From IMG/VR virus record IMGVR_UViG_3300029448_000091, positions 1 through 44,768 of that record: a stretch of 44,768 nucleotides of DNA; one strand, given 5' to 3'. Shown piece after piece: positions 24,848 through 33,535 of this stretch. The number at the start of each line of letters is the position of its first letter. The stretch's first letter is position 1. Origin of the DNA: a virus. The notes below the pieces were generated by a model. That model was not told the origin of the DNA. It did not search any database and was given only the letters and a program-made list of their open reading frames with translations. The translations under genes were made by a program, and so were the position numbers.

Positions 24848-27800
24848 ATGGCTCTTGATTGGGGCGACAACGAAAACGAAAATATAGAAGTTGCAAAAGG
24901 CGCTGAAGTAGGCTTTACCGATTATCTTACAGACGTTCCTGTTGGAGCTTACAAAGGTGTAAGTTCTTTAATTCAAGGTTTATTGCAATTAGGTGCAATG
25001 CCTATTGATTATCTTGCAGATACTAATCTTCTTAATGGGATTGAGAAAGCATTTGATACTATTACTCCTGACACAAAAACTATTGTTGGAGATGTTACTT
25101 CTATTTTAGTACAGTTTGGAATACCTTACGCTGGAGCTTTAAAGATAGCTGGAGGTATGAGCAAGCTTAAAGGTGTTTCTCAAATGGTACCTTTAGGAAG
25201 TATTACTACCAAAGCTGGAACTCCTTATAGATTTGGACAAGCAGCTGAATTGGCTAAACGAGCAGGATACTTTGGAACTGTTGGTGGTATTACCGACTTT
25301 GCGGTATCTACTCCAGAAAAATTACCAACCCTGTCTGATGTTACAGGGCTCACGGAACAAACAGATTTTGAAGGATTAGAAGGTAGAGATAGAGCTCTTG
25401 AAACTATAAAAGGTAAATTAAAATTTGGTGCTGAAGGTACGGTTATTGGGGGCGGAATAACTTTATTAGGACCAGGTTTAAGTGTGGGAGCTAAATACGG
25501 TTTAATACCTGCAGCTAAAGTTACGGGTAAAGTTTTAGGAACAGTTGGTAATGTAATTAATGCACCTATTGGTGGAGCAATTAATCGTCTTACGGGTAAT
25601 ATTGTTAAACCTGGTCAAACAAAAACTGTTGTAGATAGTATAGATCCAAAAACAGGGCAACCTATTATGAAAGAAGTAGCTGATGATGGGGTAAATATTT
25701 TAGGCAACGCTATTATTAAAGGTGGAGCTTTAGTGGATCAAGGGTTAAGTAAAATTGGAGCTAAGAAAATAGATCCTACTACAGGAAAATATGTAAATGT
25801 AGACTGGTTAGACACTCCTTTAAATCCAACTTGGTTAGATAATGTTAAGAAAAATTTTCAAAGAACAACTAATTTATTTAAAACTAACAGAGGACTTGCT
25901 CCTGAAGTTAGAGAGGCTCAAGTAAGACAAGCTTCAGCTATTGCTAAAGAAGAATCTACAATAAAAAGATTTTCTATGGAACTTCAAACTAAAGCCGAAC
26001 AAGTAGCTGATAATTTTAAAATTGTATTTTTTAGAGATAAAGAATCAACTTTAAGACTAGATGCTTTAAATAATAAAATTATGGATATTATTAATATTCC
26101 TAGAAAATTTTATGTAAAAGATAAAAAAACAAAACAATTTACTGCAGTTAATGCTGGTAAAGAAAACGCTCTTAAATACAAAGAATTATTAAAAGATTTA
26201 CCCAAAGAATTAAGAAAACCTGTGGTCAATTTTAAAAAAGTAGTAGATAAAGCGCAAGACAGATACTCTAGAGCAGTCTTGGGAAGTGAAAAAGAAATTG
26301 CAGAAAACATAGCTTTAGATTTTGGTATGTATATGAAACGTAACTTTGCATCTTTTCAAAACAAAGATTTTAAATTTAATCCTTTATTGGAAAAAGAAGT
26401 TGTTAATTTTTGGAAAGGTAGAATTAAAGACAATGCCGGAGTTATGGAGAACTTAACTAAAAAAGCTACAACTGAAATTGACGCTAATGTTAAAGCTGGT
26501 AAAATTTCTCAGGGAGAAAGAGCAGCTGCTCTTGAAAAAAAATTAGATGAGTTGGTAGAAGACAGCGCAAAAAGTGGTGTTTTAAATTTTAAAAAAGAAG
26601 TAATTAAATATAGACCGGGTAACTTAGAACAAACATTTAGACATGTAGGCGGTGCATTAGGTTTAGAAAAGAAAACCATTAGTGGTTCTTATCAAGTTGC
26701 TGATTTACCTGATGTTATAAGTAGATGGTTGTCTATTGAAGAAGGAAGAACGGTAGGAGAGTTAGCTAAAAAAGGAATTACTAAAGATCCAATCACTGGA
26801 AAGACTTTAACTAAAGATATGGTAACTAATAGAAATTCAGCTATGGCAGGATTAGATGTAGTTATGGCTCAAGCTAATCAAATTTATCAAAGAAGAGCTT
26901 TTGATAGTATATTAAAATCTGGTTTAAACACAGCAGACAATTTAACAGGACAAATTTACACTCGACAAAGATTAGATGAACTGGCTTTAACTAATCCCGG
27001 CAGTCAAGAAGTAAGAAACTTTGCTCAACTAAACGCCATTCCAGAGCAGGCCGTAGTTAAATTTGGAAGTGACATGGCGGAGTATGTAAGGAACAGTGAT
27101 TTATTTGAAACTATAGGAAAACAATCTAAATATTTTGCACGAAATGAATTAATTAATGCTGTTGTAGGCGCAAAGGAAACTACCTCTAGTTTATATACTA
27201 TTCCTATGTACAAACAATTAATGGCTTTAAAAGCCGCAGGTCAGGTATCTAAAACTATTTTATCTCCAATGACACAAATAAGAAACTTTACTACAGCTTC
27301 AATGTTTCCATTAGCTAGTGGTTTAATTGGGGGAAGAATAGGTTTTAAAGATGCATGGAGATTTACAGGAGAAGATATTTTTTATGGCGCTAAAACAGAA
27401 GCAGAAAAAATAGCTAGAATTGAAGATTATATTTATAGAGGTGTTGTTGATCAAAACATAAATGTTCAAGAAATGAAAAGAGTTTTACAATCAGCTAAAG
27501 ATGGAGCAATGACTTTTAATAAAATGATGAACACTAAAATTATGCAAAAATTAACAGACATCTATCAAGGAGCTGATAACTATTGGAAAATATACGCAGA
27601 TAATTTTTATCAAAGTGCTTTTGATACCGCTTGGGGAAGTGCTAAATCTATATCTAAAATGGTAGAAGATCCTGCGTACATGGCAAAAAATCCAAACTCA
27701 GGATTTAAAAATCAAGCTGAAGCAGATTTTTTTAAAAACATCGAAGACTGGTTTCAAACTGTAGCTCAGAAAAAATTTGAAAGAGTAGATAATATAAGTG

Positions 27801-29416
27801 GTCTAACTAAAACTCCTCTAGATGCAATGAAAGAAGCTTCTGCTTATTTAGTTACCAACACTATCCCTACTTATAGTAAAGTACCATTAATAGTAGAGAA
27901 CATTAGAAACTTACCTTTAGGTAATTTTATAGCGTTTCCTGCAGAAATTTTAAGAACTTCAACTAACATTGTTGCTTTAGGCGCAAGAGAACTTACAAGT
28001 AAAAATCCTTTTATTAGACAAATGGGAATGAGAAGATTAGTGGGTGTATCTTCTGTGTTAGGTGGTCTAGGATATAGCGTTAAAAAAGGAGCTCAATGGA
28101 TGACAGGAGTTGATAATGATACAATGGAAGCAGCTCAAAGATCCTATGTTCCATCATACCAAAGAAATTCTACCTTAATTCCTATTAGTTCAATTGGAGC
28201 AGATGGTAAATTTAAATATTATAATTTTTCTTATTCAAATCCATATGATGCTTTAGTGTCTTCTTCTAATGCAATTATTAGAGCATTTAACGATGGGACT
28301 CTAAGAGGTGATGGTATTTTTCAAATTATATCCGATGCTTTATTTGGAGGTTTAATTGGTGGAAAAGGCGAAGCTAAAGGAGCTATTCCTCAATTTATAG
28401 AACCATTTGTTACTGAGTCTATTGGTACTGAAAGAGTAACCGATGTTATTCCTATTGGTAGAGGAGGAAAAACAAGAGATGGTAAAGTTATTTATTACGA
28501 AAACGATACGTTAGACGACAAATTAGGAAAATCATTAGTCCATGTAATAGGAGGAGTAATGCCAGGAGCGGCTACTTCTGCTAAAAGAGTATGGGAAGGG
28601 GTAACTGGAACGTTTACAGATTATGGAACTCAAAGAGATGCAGCGGAAGAGTTAGTAGCATTGATGTCAGGAGTAAGGGTAGAAGAATTAAAACCTCTTT
28701 CAAGCATGCCTTTTATTTTAACTTCGTTCAATAAAGACGGCCAACAAATTAAAAGTAAATTTGCTAAAGTAGCTTATTCAGCGGCAGTTTCATCTGAAGC
28801 AAAACTGGCTGCTTTTGAAAAATATGTATTAGAGTCTTATGCTTCACAAAGTAAAATGTCTCAAACTCTTAGTGACGCAGAAACGTTAGGTATATCTAGA
28901 TCTAAACTAAGAAAAACATTTGGTGGTAGATTAACTGAAACTTCAGGAAATGAACTATTAAAAGGAAGATTTAAACCACCAACTTTTAGTATCGGTGCCT
29001 TTGAGGCTACTCACAAAAGATTAAAAAATGAAGACCCAGGGGAAGCTGCCATTATTAAAGCAAGAGATAAAATAGTAATGGATATTTTTGAAGATATTCA
29101 AAAAGCAGTTAAAAAATATCCTTTAAATCAACCTATTGAAGATTTTGAAAATTTTATACAACAAATACTAAGCCCAGACGTTGAAGTAATTAGAGATGTA
29201 TCATCAGAAAAAGTAGCCCCAGACACTACTCCTATTCAACAAACAGAAGCTAAACTGCCTGTAGACGTAAATATGGCTACTTCAGCAAATGCCGTGTTGC
29301 CTATTTTATCTCAAAACAATTCAACAAATCTTGCAACCTTATACGGGATAGATTATAATAGGATGAATACTGCGCAAAAAATTGAAGCATTTTATAAACC
29401 TTTTAGGACAGCTTAA
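24848..29416 (+). CDS. Very large internal/ejection-type protein (1522 aa)
   Basis: The largest gene in the window; GGAGG ends 5 nt before ATG 24848. Residues 10-120 are amphipathic and Gly/Leu-rich (VPVGAYKGVSSLIQGLLQLG, SILVQFGIPYAGALKIAGGM). Residues about 330-560 are helical and charged. A middle part (about 780-1000) contains LKAAGQVSKTILSPMTQIRN and YQGADNYWKIYADNFYQSAF, and the region near 1030-1180 contains FIAFPAEILRTSTNIVALGA and PSYQRNSTLIPIS. I recall the latter from large polyvalent phage proteins (LPD-type domains). No lytic transglycosylase motif was seen. Size and position are similar to T7 gp16-type ejectosome proteins; that comparison is inference. Confidence 0.55.
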   Translation: MALDWGDNENENIEVAKGAEVGFTDYLTDVPVGAYKGVSSLIQGLLQLGAMPIDYLADTNLLNGIEKAFDTITPDTKTIVGDVTSILVQFGIPYAGALKIAGGMSKLKGVSQMVPLGSITTKAGTPYRFGQAAELAKRAGYFGTVGGITDFAVSTPEKLPTLSDVTGLTEQTDFEGLEGRDRALETIKGKLKFGAEGTVIGGGITLLGPGLSVGAKYGLIPAAKVTGKVLGTVGNVINAPIGGAINRLTGNIVKPGQTKTVVDSIDPKTGQPIMKEVADDGVNILGNAIIKGGALVDQGLSKIGAKKIDPTTGKYVNVDWLDTPLNPTWLDNVKKNFQRTTNLFKTNRGLAPEVREAQVRQASAIAKEESTIKRFSMELQTKAEQVADNFKIVFFRDKESTLRLDALNNKIMDIINIPRKFYVKDKKTKQFTAVNAGKENALKYKELLKDLPKELRKPVVNFKKVVDKAQDRYSRAVLGSEKEIAENIALDFGMYMKRNFASFQNKDFKFNPLLEKEVVNFWKGRIKDNAGVMENLTKKATTEIDANVKAGKISQGERAAALEKKLDELVEDSAKSGVLNFKKEVIKYRPGNLEQTFRHVGGALGLEKKTISGSYQVADLPDVISRWLSIEEGRTVGELAKKGITKDPITGKTLTKDMVTNRNSAMAGLDVVMAQANQIYQRRAFDSILKSGLNTADNLTGQIYTRQRLDELALTNPGSQEVRNFAQLNAIPEQAVVKFGSDMAEYVRNSDLFETIGKQSKYFARNELINAVVGAKETTSSLYTIPMYKQLMALKAAGQVSKTILSPMTQIRNFTTASMFPLASGLIGGRIGFKDAWRFTGEDIFYGAKTEAEKIARIEDYIYRGVVDQNINVQEMKRVLQSAKDGAMTFNKMMNTKIMQKLTDIYQGADNYWKIYADNFYQSAFDTAWGSAKSISKMVEDPAYMAKNPNSGFKNQAEADFFKNIEDWFQTVAQKKFERVDNISGLTKTPLDAMKEASAYLVTNTIPTYSKVPLIVENIRNLPLGNFIAFPAEILRTSTNIVALGARELTSKNPFIRQMGMRRLVGVSSVLGGLGYSVKKGAQWMTGVDNDTMEAAQRSYVPSYQRNSTLIPISSIGADGKFKYYNFSYSNPYDALVSSSNAIIRAFNDGTLRGDGIFQIISDALFGGLIGGKGEAKGAIPQFIEPFVTESIGTERVTDVIPIGRGGKTRDGKVIYYENDTLDDKLGKSLVHVIGGVMPGAATSAKRVWEGVTGTFTDYGTQRDAAEELVALMSGVRVEELKPLSSMPFILTSFNKDGQQIKSKFAKVAYSAAVSSEAKLAAFEKYVLESYASQSKMSQTLSDAETLGISRSKLRKTFGGRLTETSGNELLKGRFKPPTFSIGAFEATHKRLKNEDPGEAAIIKARDKIVMDIFEDIQKAVKKYPLNQPIEDFENFIQQILSPDVEVIRDVSSEKVAPDTTPIQQTEAKLPVDVNMATSANAVLPILSQNNSTNLATLYGIDYNRMNTAQKIEAFYKPFRTA

Positions 29417-30294
29417 TGACATTTTATGAACTATATCAATATTATCTAAACAAAAACAAAGGTGGTGGTGAAGGTATTGAATCTATAACCGATAGTACTC
29501 AATACATTCCAATTCCACCACGTGAAGGTGGCGGAGGCAATGATTTTCAAGGTGGTGGTAAATTTGGAAATTTAAACTTAGATGACACTAAAACTTTTAA
29601 CAAAGAAGTCTGGGAAGTAGGCGGTCCAGCTAATCAATATGGAAGTTGGGTAGATACAGACGTTACTGGATATTTAAATCCTAAAACAGGACACTATCAA
29701 ACTTTTGAAGGTAAAAATATAAATCACTTAGGTATAGAAGTTCCAACTATTGCTGGCATGTTGTTTGATAAAAATTTTGGTCAAGGTCCTCAACCAGGTG
29801 ATATTAAAGGATTGTTCACAGACGGAGTTCCTCAAAACTGGAAAGACAGTATATCCAACATAGGTAATCCTTTTAAAAAAAATACAGGTATTGCTAGTGC
29901 GTATGATTACAATATTATAGGGGATTCAAGTGTAGACTCAGAAGAAAATCAACCTGGTGATGGAGGTAATATAATTACAAACACAGATCAAAGTGGGACA
30001 GGTGATGGTGATGGTGGTAGTGGCAACAATAAATTTGCAGGCGATTCAGGAAATAAAGCAGGAACAACAGGATCATGGAGTCCGGGAGGTACATACACAT
30101 CTTCTAATACTTCTAATAAAAGAAGACATCATGCATTAGCGGAGGGTGGTAGAGTTAAATATGAATATGGGGCCACTAAAAAAGTTGCTCTGATTAGAAT
30201 GCTTTTTAATGAAGCAGGTGGAGAAGAAGGGACTGGAAAGTCATTTGAAAAATTTATGGCAGATGTATTGTTTGAAGGAGACTATTTAGATTAA
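29416..30294 (+). CDS. Gly-rich internal virion-region protein, GGRV motif
   Basis: A 292-residue protein whose ATG overlaps the previous stop. It opens MTFYELYQYYLNKNKGGGEG and is rich in Gly, Asn and Asp, with low-complexity GDGDGGSGNNKF around residue 200. A basic NKRRHHALAEGGRVKYEYGA segment near 235-250 carries the same GGR-hydrophobic pattern found in the two large upstream genes. The C-terminus is helical (KSFEKFMADVLFEGDYLD). It is the last gene of the late block before the membrane protein. Function unknown. Confidence 0.5.
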   Translation: MTFYELYQYYLNKNKGGGEGIESITDSTQYIPIPPREGGGGNDFQGGGKFGNLNLDDTKTFNKEVWEVGGPANQYGSWVDTDVTGYLNPKTGHYQTFEGKNINHLGIEVPTIAGMLFDKNFGQGPQPGDIKGLFTDGVPQNWKDSISNIGNPFKKNTGIASAYDYNIIGDSSVDSEENQPGDGGNIITNTDQSGTGDGDGGSGNNKFAGDSGNKAGTTGSWSPGGTYTSSNTSNKRRHHALAEGGRVKYEYGATKKVALIRMLFNEAGGEEGTGKSFEKFMADVLFEGDYLD

Positions 30295-30305
30295 AGGATA
30301 ATATT

Positions 30306-30497
30306 ATGGCTAAAGACAACGCATTACAAAGAATAGATTCCCATGAAAAATTATGCAGAATAATGCAAAAACAAACACACGACAAAATTCATAAATTAGA
30401 AAAACAAATTAATCGAGTAGAAAGTATCTTGTTAGTATCTACAGGTGCTTTAATTACTGGAATGGCTTACGTTATTTTTACACTTATCATACGATGA
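30306..30497 (+). CDS. Small membrane protein with coiled-coil, XhlA-like candidate
   Basis: A 63-residue protein with AAGGA before the ATG. Residues 1-42 are charged and helical (SHEKLCRIMQKQTHDKIHKL, EKQINRVESIL) and residues 43-61 form one hydrophobic transmembrane helix (LLVSTGALITGMAYVIFTL). This order is that of XhlA-type haemolysin/holin partners. It lies between the internal-protein genes and SpeD, and far from the endolysin, so a lysis role is only a possibility; a membrane function during entry is another. Confidence 0.6.
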   Translation: MAKDNALQRIDSHEKLCRIMQKQTHDKIHKLEKQINRVESILLVSTGALITGMAYVIFTLIIR

Positions 30498-30871
30498 AAA
30501 ATAGCTTGCTCGTACATAAGCACCTCATTGTACGTGCTGAAGCCATCCGACCTCCTGTTGATGAAGAACAACTTAAAGAATGGATGTTAGATTTTATTGC
30601 TTCCATTAATATGAAGGTAATGATGGGTCCATATGTTAAGTATTGTAATATGGAAGGCAACCGAGGTATTACAGCTATAGCTGTAATAGAAACTTCGCAT
30701 ATAGTAATGCATGTATGGGATGAACCTAATCCAGCGTTGATGCAATTTGATGTGTATTCATGCGGTGATTTTAATCACACAGATATTTGTAAAAAAATTA
30801 TGGATGATTTTGATATTCATAAAATAGAATATAAATATTTAAATCGAGAGACTGGTTTACAAGACATTTAA
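30494..30871 (+). CDS. speD: S-adenosylmethionine decarboxylase-like (SpeD/SpeH) protein
   Basis: A 125-residue product of the small bacterial AdoMetDC type, a pyruvoyl enzyme that makes decarboxylated AdoMet for spermidine synthesis. The key stretch ETSHIVMHVWDE puts Ser68 in the place of the pyruvoyl-forming Ser, His73 five residues on, and Cys90 (YSCGD) 22 residues on, matching the Ser/His/Cys spacing (Ser63, His68, Cys83 in Thermotoga) apart from a 2-residue insertion. The residue before Ser is Thr where bacterial enzymes have Glu, so the self-cleavage site is atypical. No spermidine synthase is in the window. The ATGA overlap with the membrane-protein gene indicates co-translation. Specificity for AdoMet versus ornithine or arginine cannot be settled by eye. 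Confidence 0.72.
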   Translation: MKNSLLVHKHLIVRAEAIRPPVDEEQLKEWMLDFIASINMKVMMGPYVKYCNMEGNRGITAIAVIETSHIVMHVWDEPNPALMQFDVYSCGDFNHTDICKKIMDDFDIHKIEYKYLNRETGLQDI

Positions 30872-31074
30872 CGGCACATACATCCCATCATATTACCGCT
30901 ACCATCATTCATTATGTGTAGATTGAGAGTATCCACATAGCCAGTTAATTTTAATCTAAGTATGTCACATAAATCAAAACAATTTATCTCATCAAATAAT
31001 TCTATACCCTCTAACATTTGTTTTGTTACAGGTATCAACTGGTACAAACCATCATTTAAAATTATTAAATCCAT
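30868..31074 (-). CDS. Small minus-strand protein after helicase, unknown
   Basis: A 68-residue ORF on the minus strand whose ATG (31074-31072) overlaps the helicase stop region by 10 nt, the normal spacing of a two-gene operon. It opens DLIILNDGLYQLIPVTKQML and is moderately acidic, with late Cys residues (MMGCMCR). Its stop overlaps by 4 nt the end of the convergent speD gene. No family recognised. Operon-style spacing is the main support. Confidence 0.55.
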   Translation of the reverse strand: MDLIILNDGLYQLIPVTKQMLEGIELFDEINCFDLCDILRLKLTGYVDTLNLHIMNDGSGNMMGCMCR

Positions 31075-32498
31075 TCTTTAAAATCTTCAGCCATTATTTC
31101 ATTGGCTATGTTCATTTTTTTTCTTAAAGCTTCTACAATTTTTTCATCAACTGTTTTTTCTGCTATAATATCTATGTAAGTCATTTTTCTTTTTTGCCCT
31201 GCCCTATTTATTCTAGCCTCTGATTGTGTTCTTTTCTCTAGATCATACCCATTAGAATAATAAATCATTGTATTTGCTTCAGTTAAAGTAATTCCATACC
31301 CACCTGTTTGAGGTGTGCCTATCAAAAACCTAACAGGACTATCGGGATCTTGTATTTTTTTAATATTATTTTGCCTTTCATCTGGGGGAGTATCTCCGTA
31401 ATAAGTAACATAAGAATCTTTACCATATTCTTTTTCTACTGTTTCAATTATTGATTTAATATCTTGTCTCCAATGGGCCCAGATAACTGCTTTATTTTCT
31501 ACTTCTTTTAATATTTCTACAAGAGCAGTAACTCTTTCGTTTTTAATAGGTTTTATAGTCTTATCATCAGCTGTAAAATGTCCACACGTTATTTGATGAA
31601 GTCGCATTAATTGAACTAATGCTGTAGCAGTAGTCATCATTTTTCCATCCATAGATGCTAAAGCTATTCGTTTCATTTGGTCATAAACTTTCCTTTGTTC
31701 AGGCGTAAGACTAATAATTCTTTTCATGTAAGTATATTCAGGTAAATCTAAACAGTCCTCTTTTAATACACGATAAGAAAACCTATCTAATTTTTCTGAT
31801 AATTCTCCTAGGTTTTTATATCCCACTACAATTTGAACCGATCTGCCTCCAAAGTTAGCTGATTTCATAATAGCGTACCTAGTTCTAAATGCATAATAAG
31901 AACTAAAGTCTAATAATTCTTCTTGTAAGAATTCACATTGTTTATACAAATCTAATGGTGATTTAGTCACAGGAGATCCTGTTAATATTCTTCTATACTT
32001 AGCATGTTTTCCAAGAGCCACAATTGCCTTAGTTCGTTTAGCTTCTGGATTTTTAATAGTCGTACTTTCATCAATTGCCATTAAAGTATTGTGACAATTT
32101 AAAAATTTAGCAGCAAACTCTAAACCTTTTTTAGTAGAGAAAGCTTCTACATTCATTATTAAAACATGTAGTTTTTCAGTAGTTTGAAATAATATGTTTA
32201 ATTGATTTTGTTGTTTTTGATTAATTAAGGCGCGCCATAATACCATATCTTTTTCTACATGAGTAGCCATATGTTGTGGTATTTCTATATCAAACCAGTT
32301 TTGATATACACCTTTTGGTGCTATAATAAGTGCCCCATTTATTTTACCTTTATCATAAAGCATAGAAATATTATCTATTAATACTTTAGATTTACCTGTA
32401 CCCATTTCCATAAAGTATGCATAGCATTCTTTATTCCATGATTTTTCTAACGCAGTTATTTGATGTGCGTATGGCTTTGTTTTAAATTTATAATTCAT
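31065..32498 (-). CDS. SNF2-like superfamily 2 helicase/ATPase
   Basis: A 477-residue protein with all main SF2/SNF2 motifs: Walker A MGTGKS (about 32-37), Walker B AIDES (about 141-145), TGSP (173-176), a helicase C domain with KAVIWAHWRQD and GTPQTGGYGITLTEA, and motif VI QSEARINRAGQ (425-435). It fits the short phage helicases that resemble SNF2/DEAD-box remodellers and act on DNA replication or recombination. The minus-strand position isolates it from the replication block on the other strand. Expressed from the promoter at 32527-32556, on the same strand. Confidence 0.85.
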   Translation of the reverse strand: MNYKFKTKPYAHQITALEKSWNKECYAYFMEMGTGKSKVLIDNISMLYDKGKINGALIIAPKGVYQNWFDIEIPQHMATHVEKDMVLWRALINQKQQNQLNILFQTTEKLHVLIMNVEAFSTKKGLEFAAKFLNCHNTLMAIDESTTIKNPEAKRTKAIVALGKHAKYRRILTGSPVTKSPLDLYKQCEFLQEELLDFSSYYAFRTRYAIMKSANFGGRSVQIVVGYKNLGELSEKLDRFSYRVLKEDCLDLPEYTYMKRIISLTPEQRKVYDQMKRIALASMDGKMMTTATALVQLMRLHQITCGHFTADDKTIKPIKNERVTALVEILKEVENKAVIWAHWRQDIKSIIETVEKEYGKDSYVTYYGDTPPDERQNNIKKIQDPDSPVRFLIGTPQTGGYGITLTEANTMIYYSNGYDLEKRTQSEARINRAGQKRKMTYIDIIAEKTVDEKIVEALRKKMNIANEIMAEDFKEWI

Positions 32499-32520
32499 AT
32501 CTATCTTGTTTTTCTTTCTA

Positions 32521-32549
32521 TTGACTATTATATAATATTAATATATTAA
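32521..32549 (+). promoter_or_regulatory. Plus-strand promoter for replication block
   Basis: TTGACT (32521-32526), a 17-nt spacer and TATTAA (32544-32549) point to transcription starting near 32556, 11 nt before ATG 32567. It overlaps the minus-strand promoter almost completely. Confidence 0.6.
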
Positions 32550-32556
32550 AAGTCAA
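32527..32556 (-). promoter_or_regulatory. Minus-strand promoter for SNF2-like helicase
   Basis: On the minus strand TTGACT (complement of 32551-32556), 18 nt and an exact TATAAT (complement of 32527-32532) form a sigma70-type promoter that would start transcription about 20 nt before the helicase start at 32498. The two -35 boxes are identical and point at each other. Confidence 0.65.
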
Positions 32557-32566
32557 TTAGAAAGTT

Positions 32567-32920
32567 ATGAAAAATAAAGTTTATGTAATTCAAGAACTTC
32601 CAGGTACTACTAAAGGTGAACCTAAATTTAATATTATGGGTGTTCAGAAATATGGCGATATTGTCACATTGTTGCCTGAATTTTCCCAAATTATTCTGTC
32701 ACCAGGTCCATTAGTGTTTAAATTAAGAAAATTATTAAAAAATTACACGCCAGACGATTATTTATTATTAACAGGAGATCCAGCAATTATAGGAGTGGCG
32801 TGCTCAATTGTCGCAGATCTAACAAATGGTAAGTATAACTTATTAAAATGGGATAGACAGGAGAAAACTTATTACCCTATAGAAATAAATTTATATGAAA
32901 GAGGGGATATTGATGCTTGA
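32567..32920 (+). CDS. Conserved phage protein next to replication genes
   Basis: A 117-residue protein opening KNKVYVIQELPG and containing the recognisable run LSPGPLVFKLRKLLKNYTPD, then DYLLLTGDPAIIGVACSIVA and LLKWDRQEKTYYPIEI. I recall this combination from small proteins beside replication genes in many phages; its biochemical role is not known to me. It is the first gene after the plus-strand divergent promoter, with a weak AGAAAG ribosome-binding site, which suggests early or middle expression. Confidence 0.7.
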   Translation: MKNKVYVIQELPGTTKGEPKFNIMGVQKYGDIVTLLPEFSQIILSPGPLVFKLRKLLKNYTPDDYLLLTGDPAIIGVACSIVADLTNGKYNLLKWDRQEKTYYPIEINLYERGDIDA

Positions 32921-32944
32921 CAAAACAATATTATAGATTATATA
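32917..32944 (+). promoter_or_regulatory. Internal promoter with consensus -35
   Basis: An exact TTGACA (32917-32922), 16 nt and TATATA (32939-32944) place transcription start near 32951. It overlaps the last codon of the previous gene and drives the gene at 32985. Confidence 0.6.
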
Positions 32945-32984
32945 GGATATTATGAAAGGTAAAAAAGAAAAAAAGGTAAAAACT

Positions 32985-33533
32985 ATGTCAATTAACTTTG
33001 AAGAAGATAAACAACAATCAATAAATAAAACAGATGACGCACATTTGTTATCTGCTCAGGTAACTAAACTACAAGGTTTAGAAGATGAGTTAGCATCAAA
33101 GGAAACTGAACTAAAGAAATTAAAAAAGAATATAGAATTAATTTCTGGTGAAGTCATTCCTACTATGATGCAAGAGATGAATATCTCTACATTAAAATTA
33201 GCAGATGGTTCCGCAGTTGAAGTGAAACCAATCTACGGTGCTTCTATTTCTATAGACAAGAAAGAAGAAGCATTTAACTGGCTTCGTACAAACGGCTTAG
33301 GTGATCTTATTAAAAATGAGGTCATCGTTTCCTTTGGTCGTAACGAAGACGCAAAGGCAGCAGAATATGCTGTACTAGCGCAAGGTAAAGGATATCAACC
33401 TATCCAGAAATTAAAGGTTGAACCTATGACTCTTAAAGCTTTAGTTCGTGAGCGTATCGAATCTGGAAAAGATATGCCCACGGAACTATTTAACGTGTTC
33501 TCAGGAAACAGAACCAAAATAACGAGGAAATAA
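32985..33533 (+). CDS. Coiled-coil conserved phage protein (replication block)
   Basis: I choose ATG 32985 and not the earlier in-frame ATG 32952: transcription from the promoter at 32917 would begin at about 32951, leaving the first ATG leaderless, while AAAAGG precedes the second by 8 nt. The 182-residue product has a coiled-coil near the front (LQGLEDELASKETELKKLKK), a beta segment (TLKLADGSAVEVKPIYGASI) and the conserved end PMTLKALVRERIESGKDMPT, then ELFNVFSGNRTKI. I recall this C-terminal pattern from many phages but no function. With the gene at 33536 it forms an operon. Confidence 0.68.
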   Translation: MSINFEEDKQQSINKTDDAHLLSAQVTKLQGLEDELASKETELKKLKKNIELISGEVIPTMMQEMNISTLKLADGSAVEVKPIYGASISIDKKEEAFNWLRTNGLGDLIKNEVIVSFGRNEDAKAAEYAVLAQGKGYQPIQKLKVEPMTLKALVRERIESGKDMPTELFNVFSGNRTKITRK

Positions 33534-33535
33534 CC

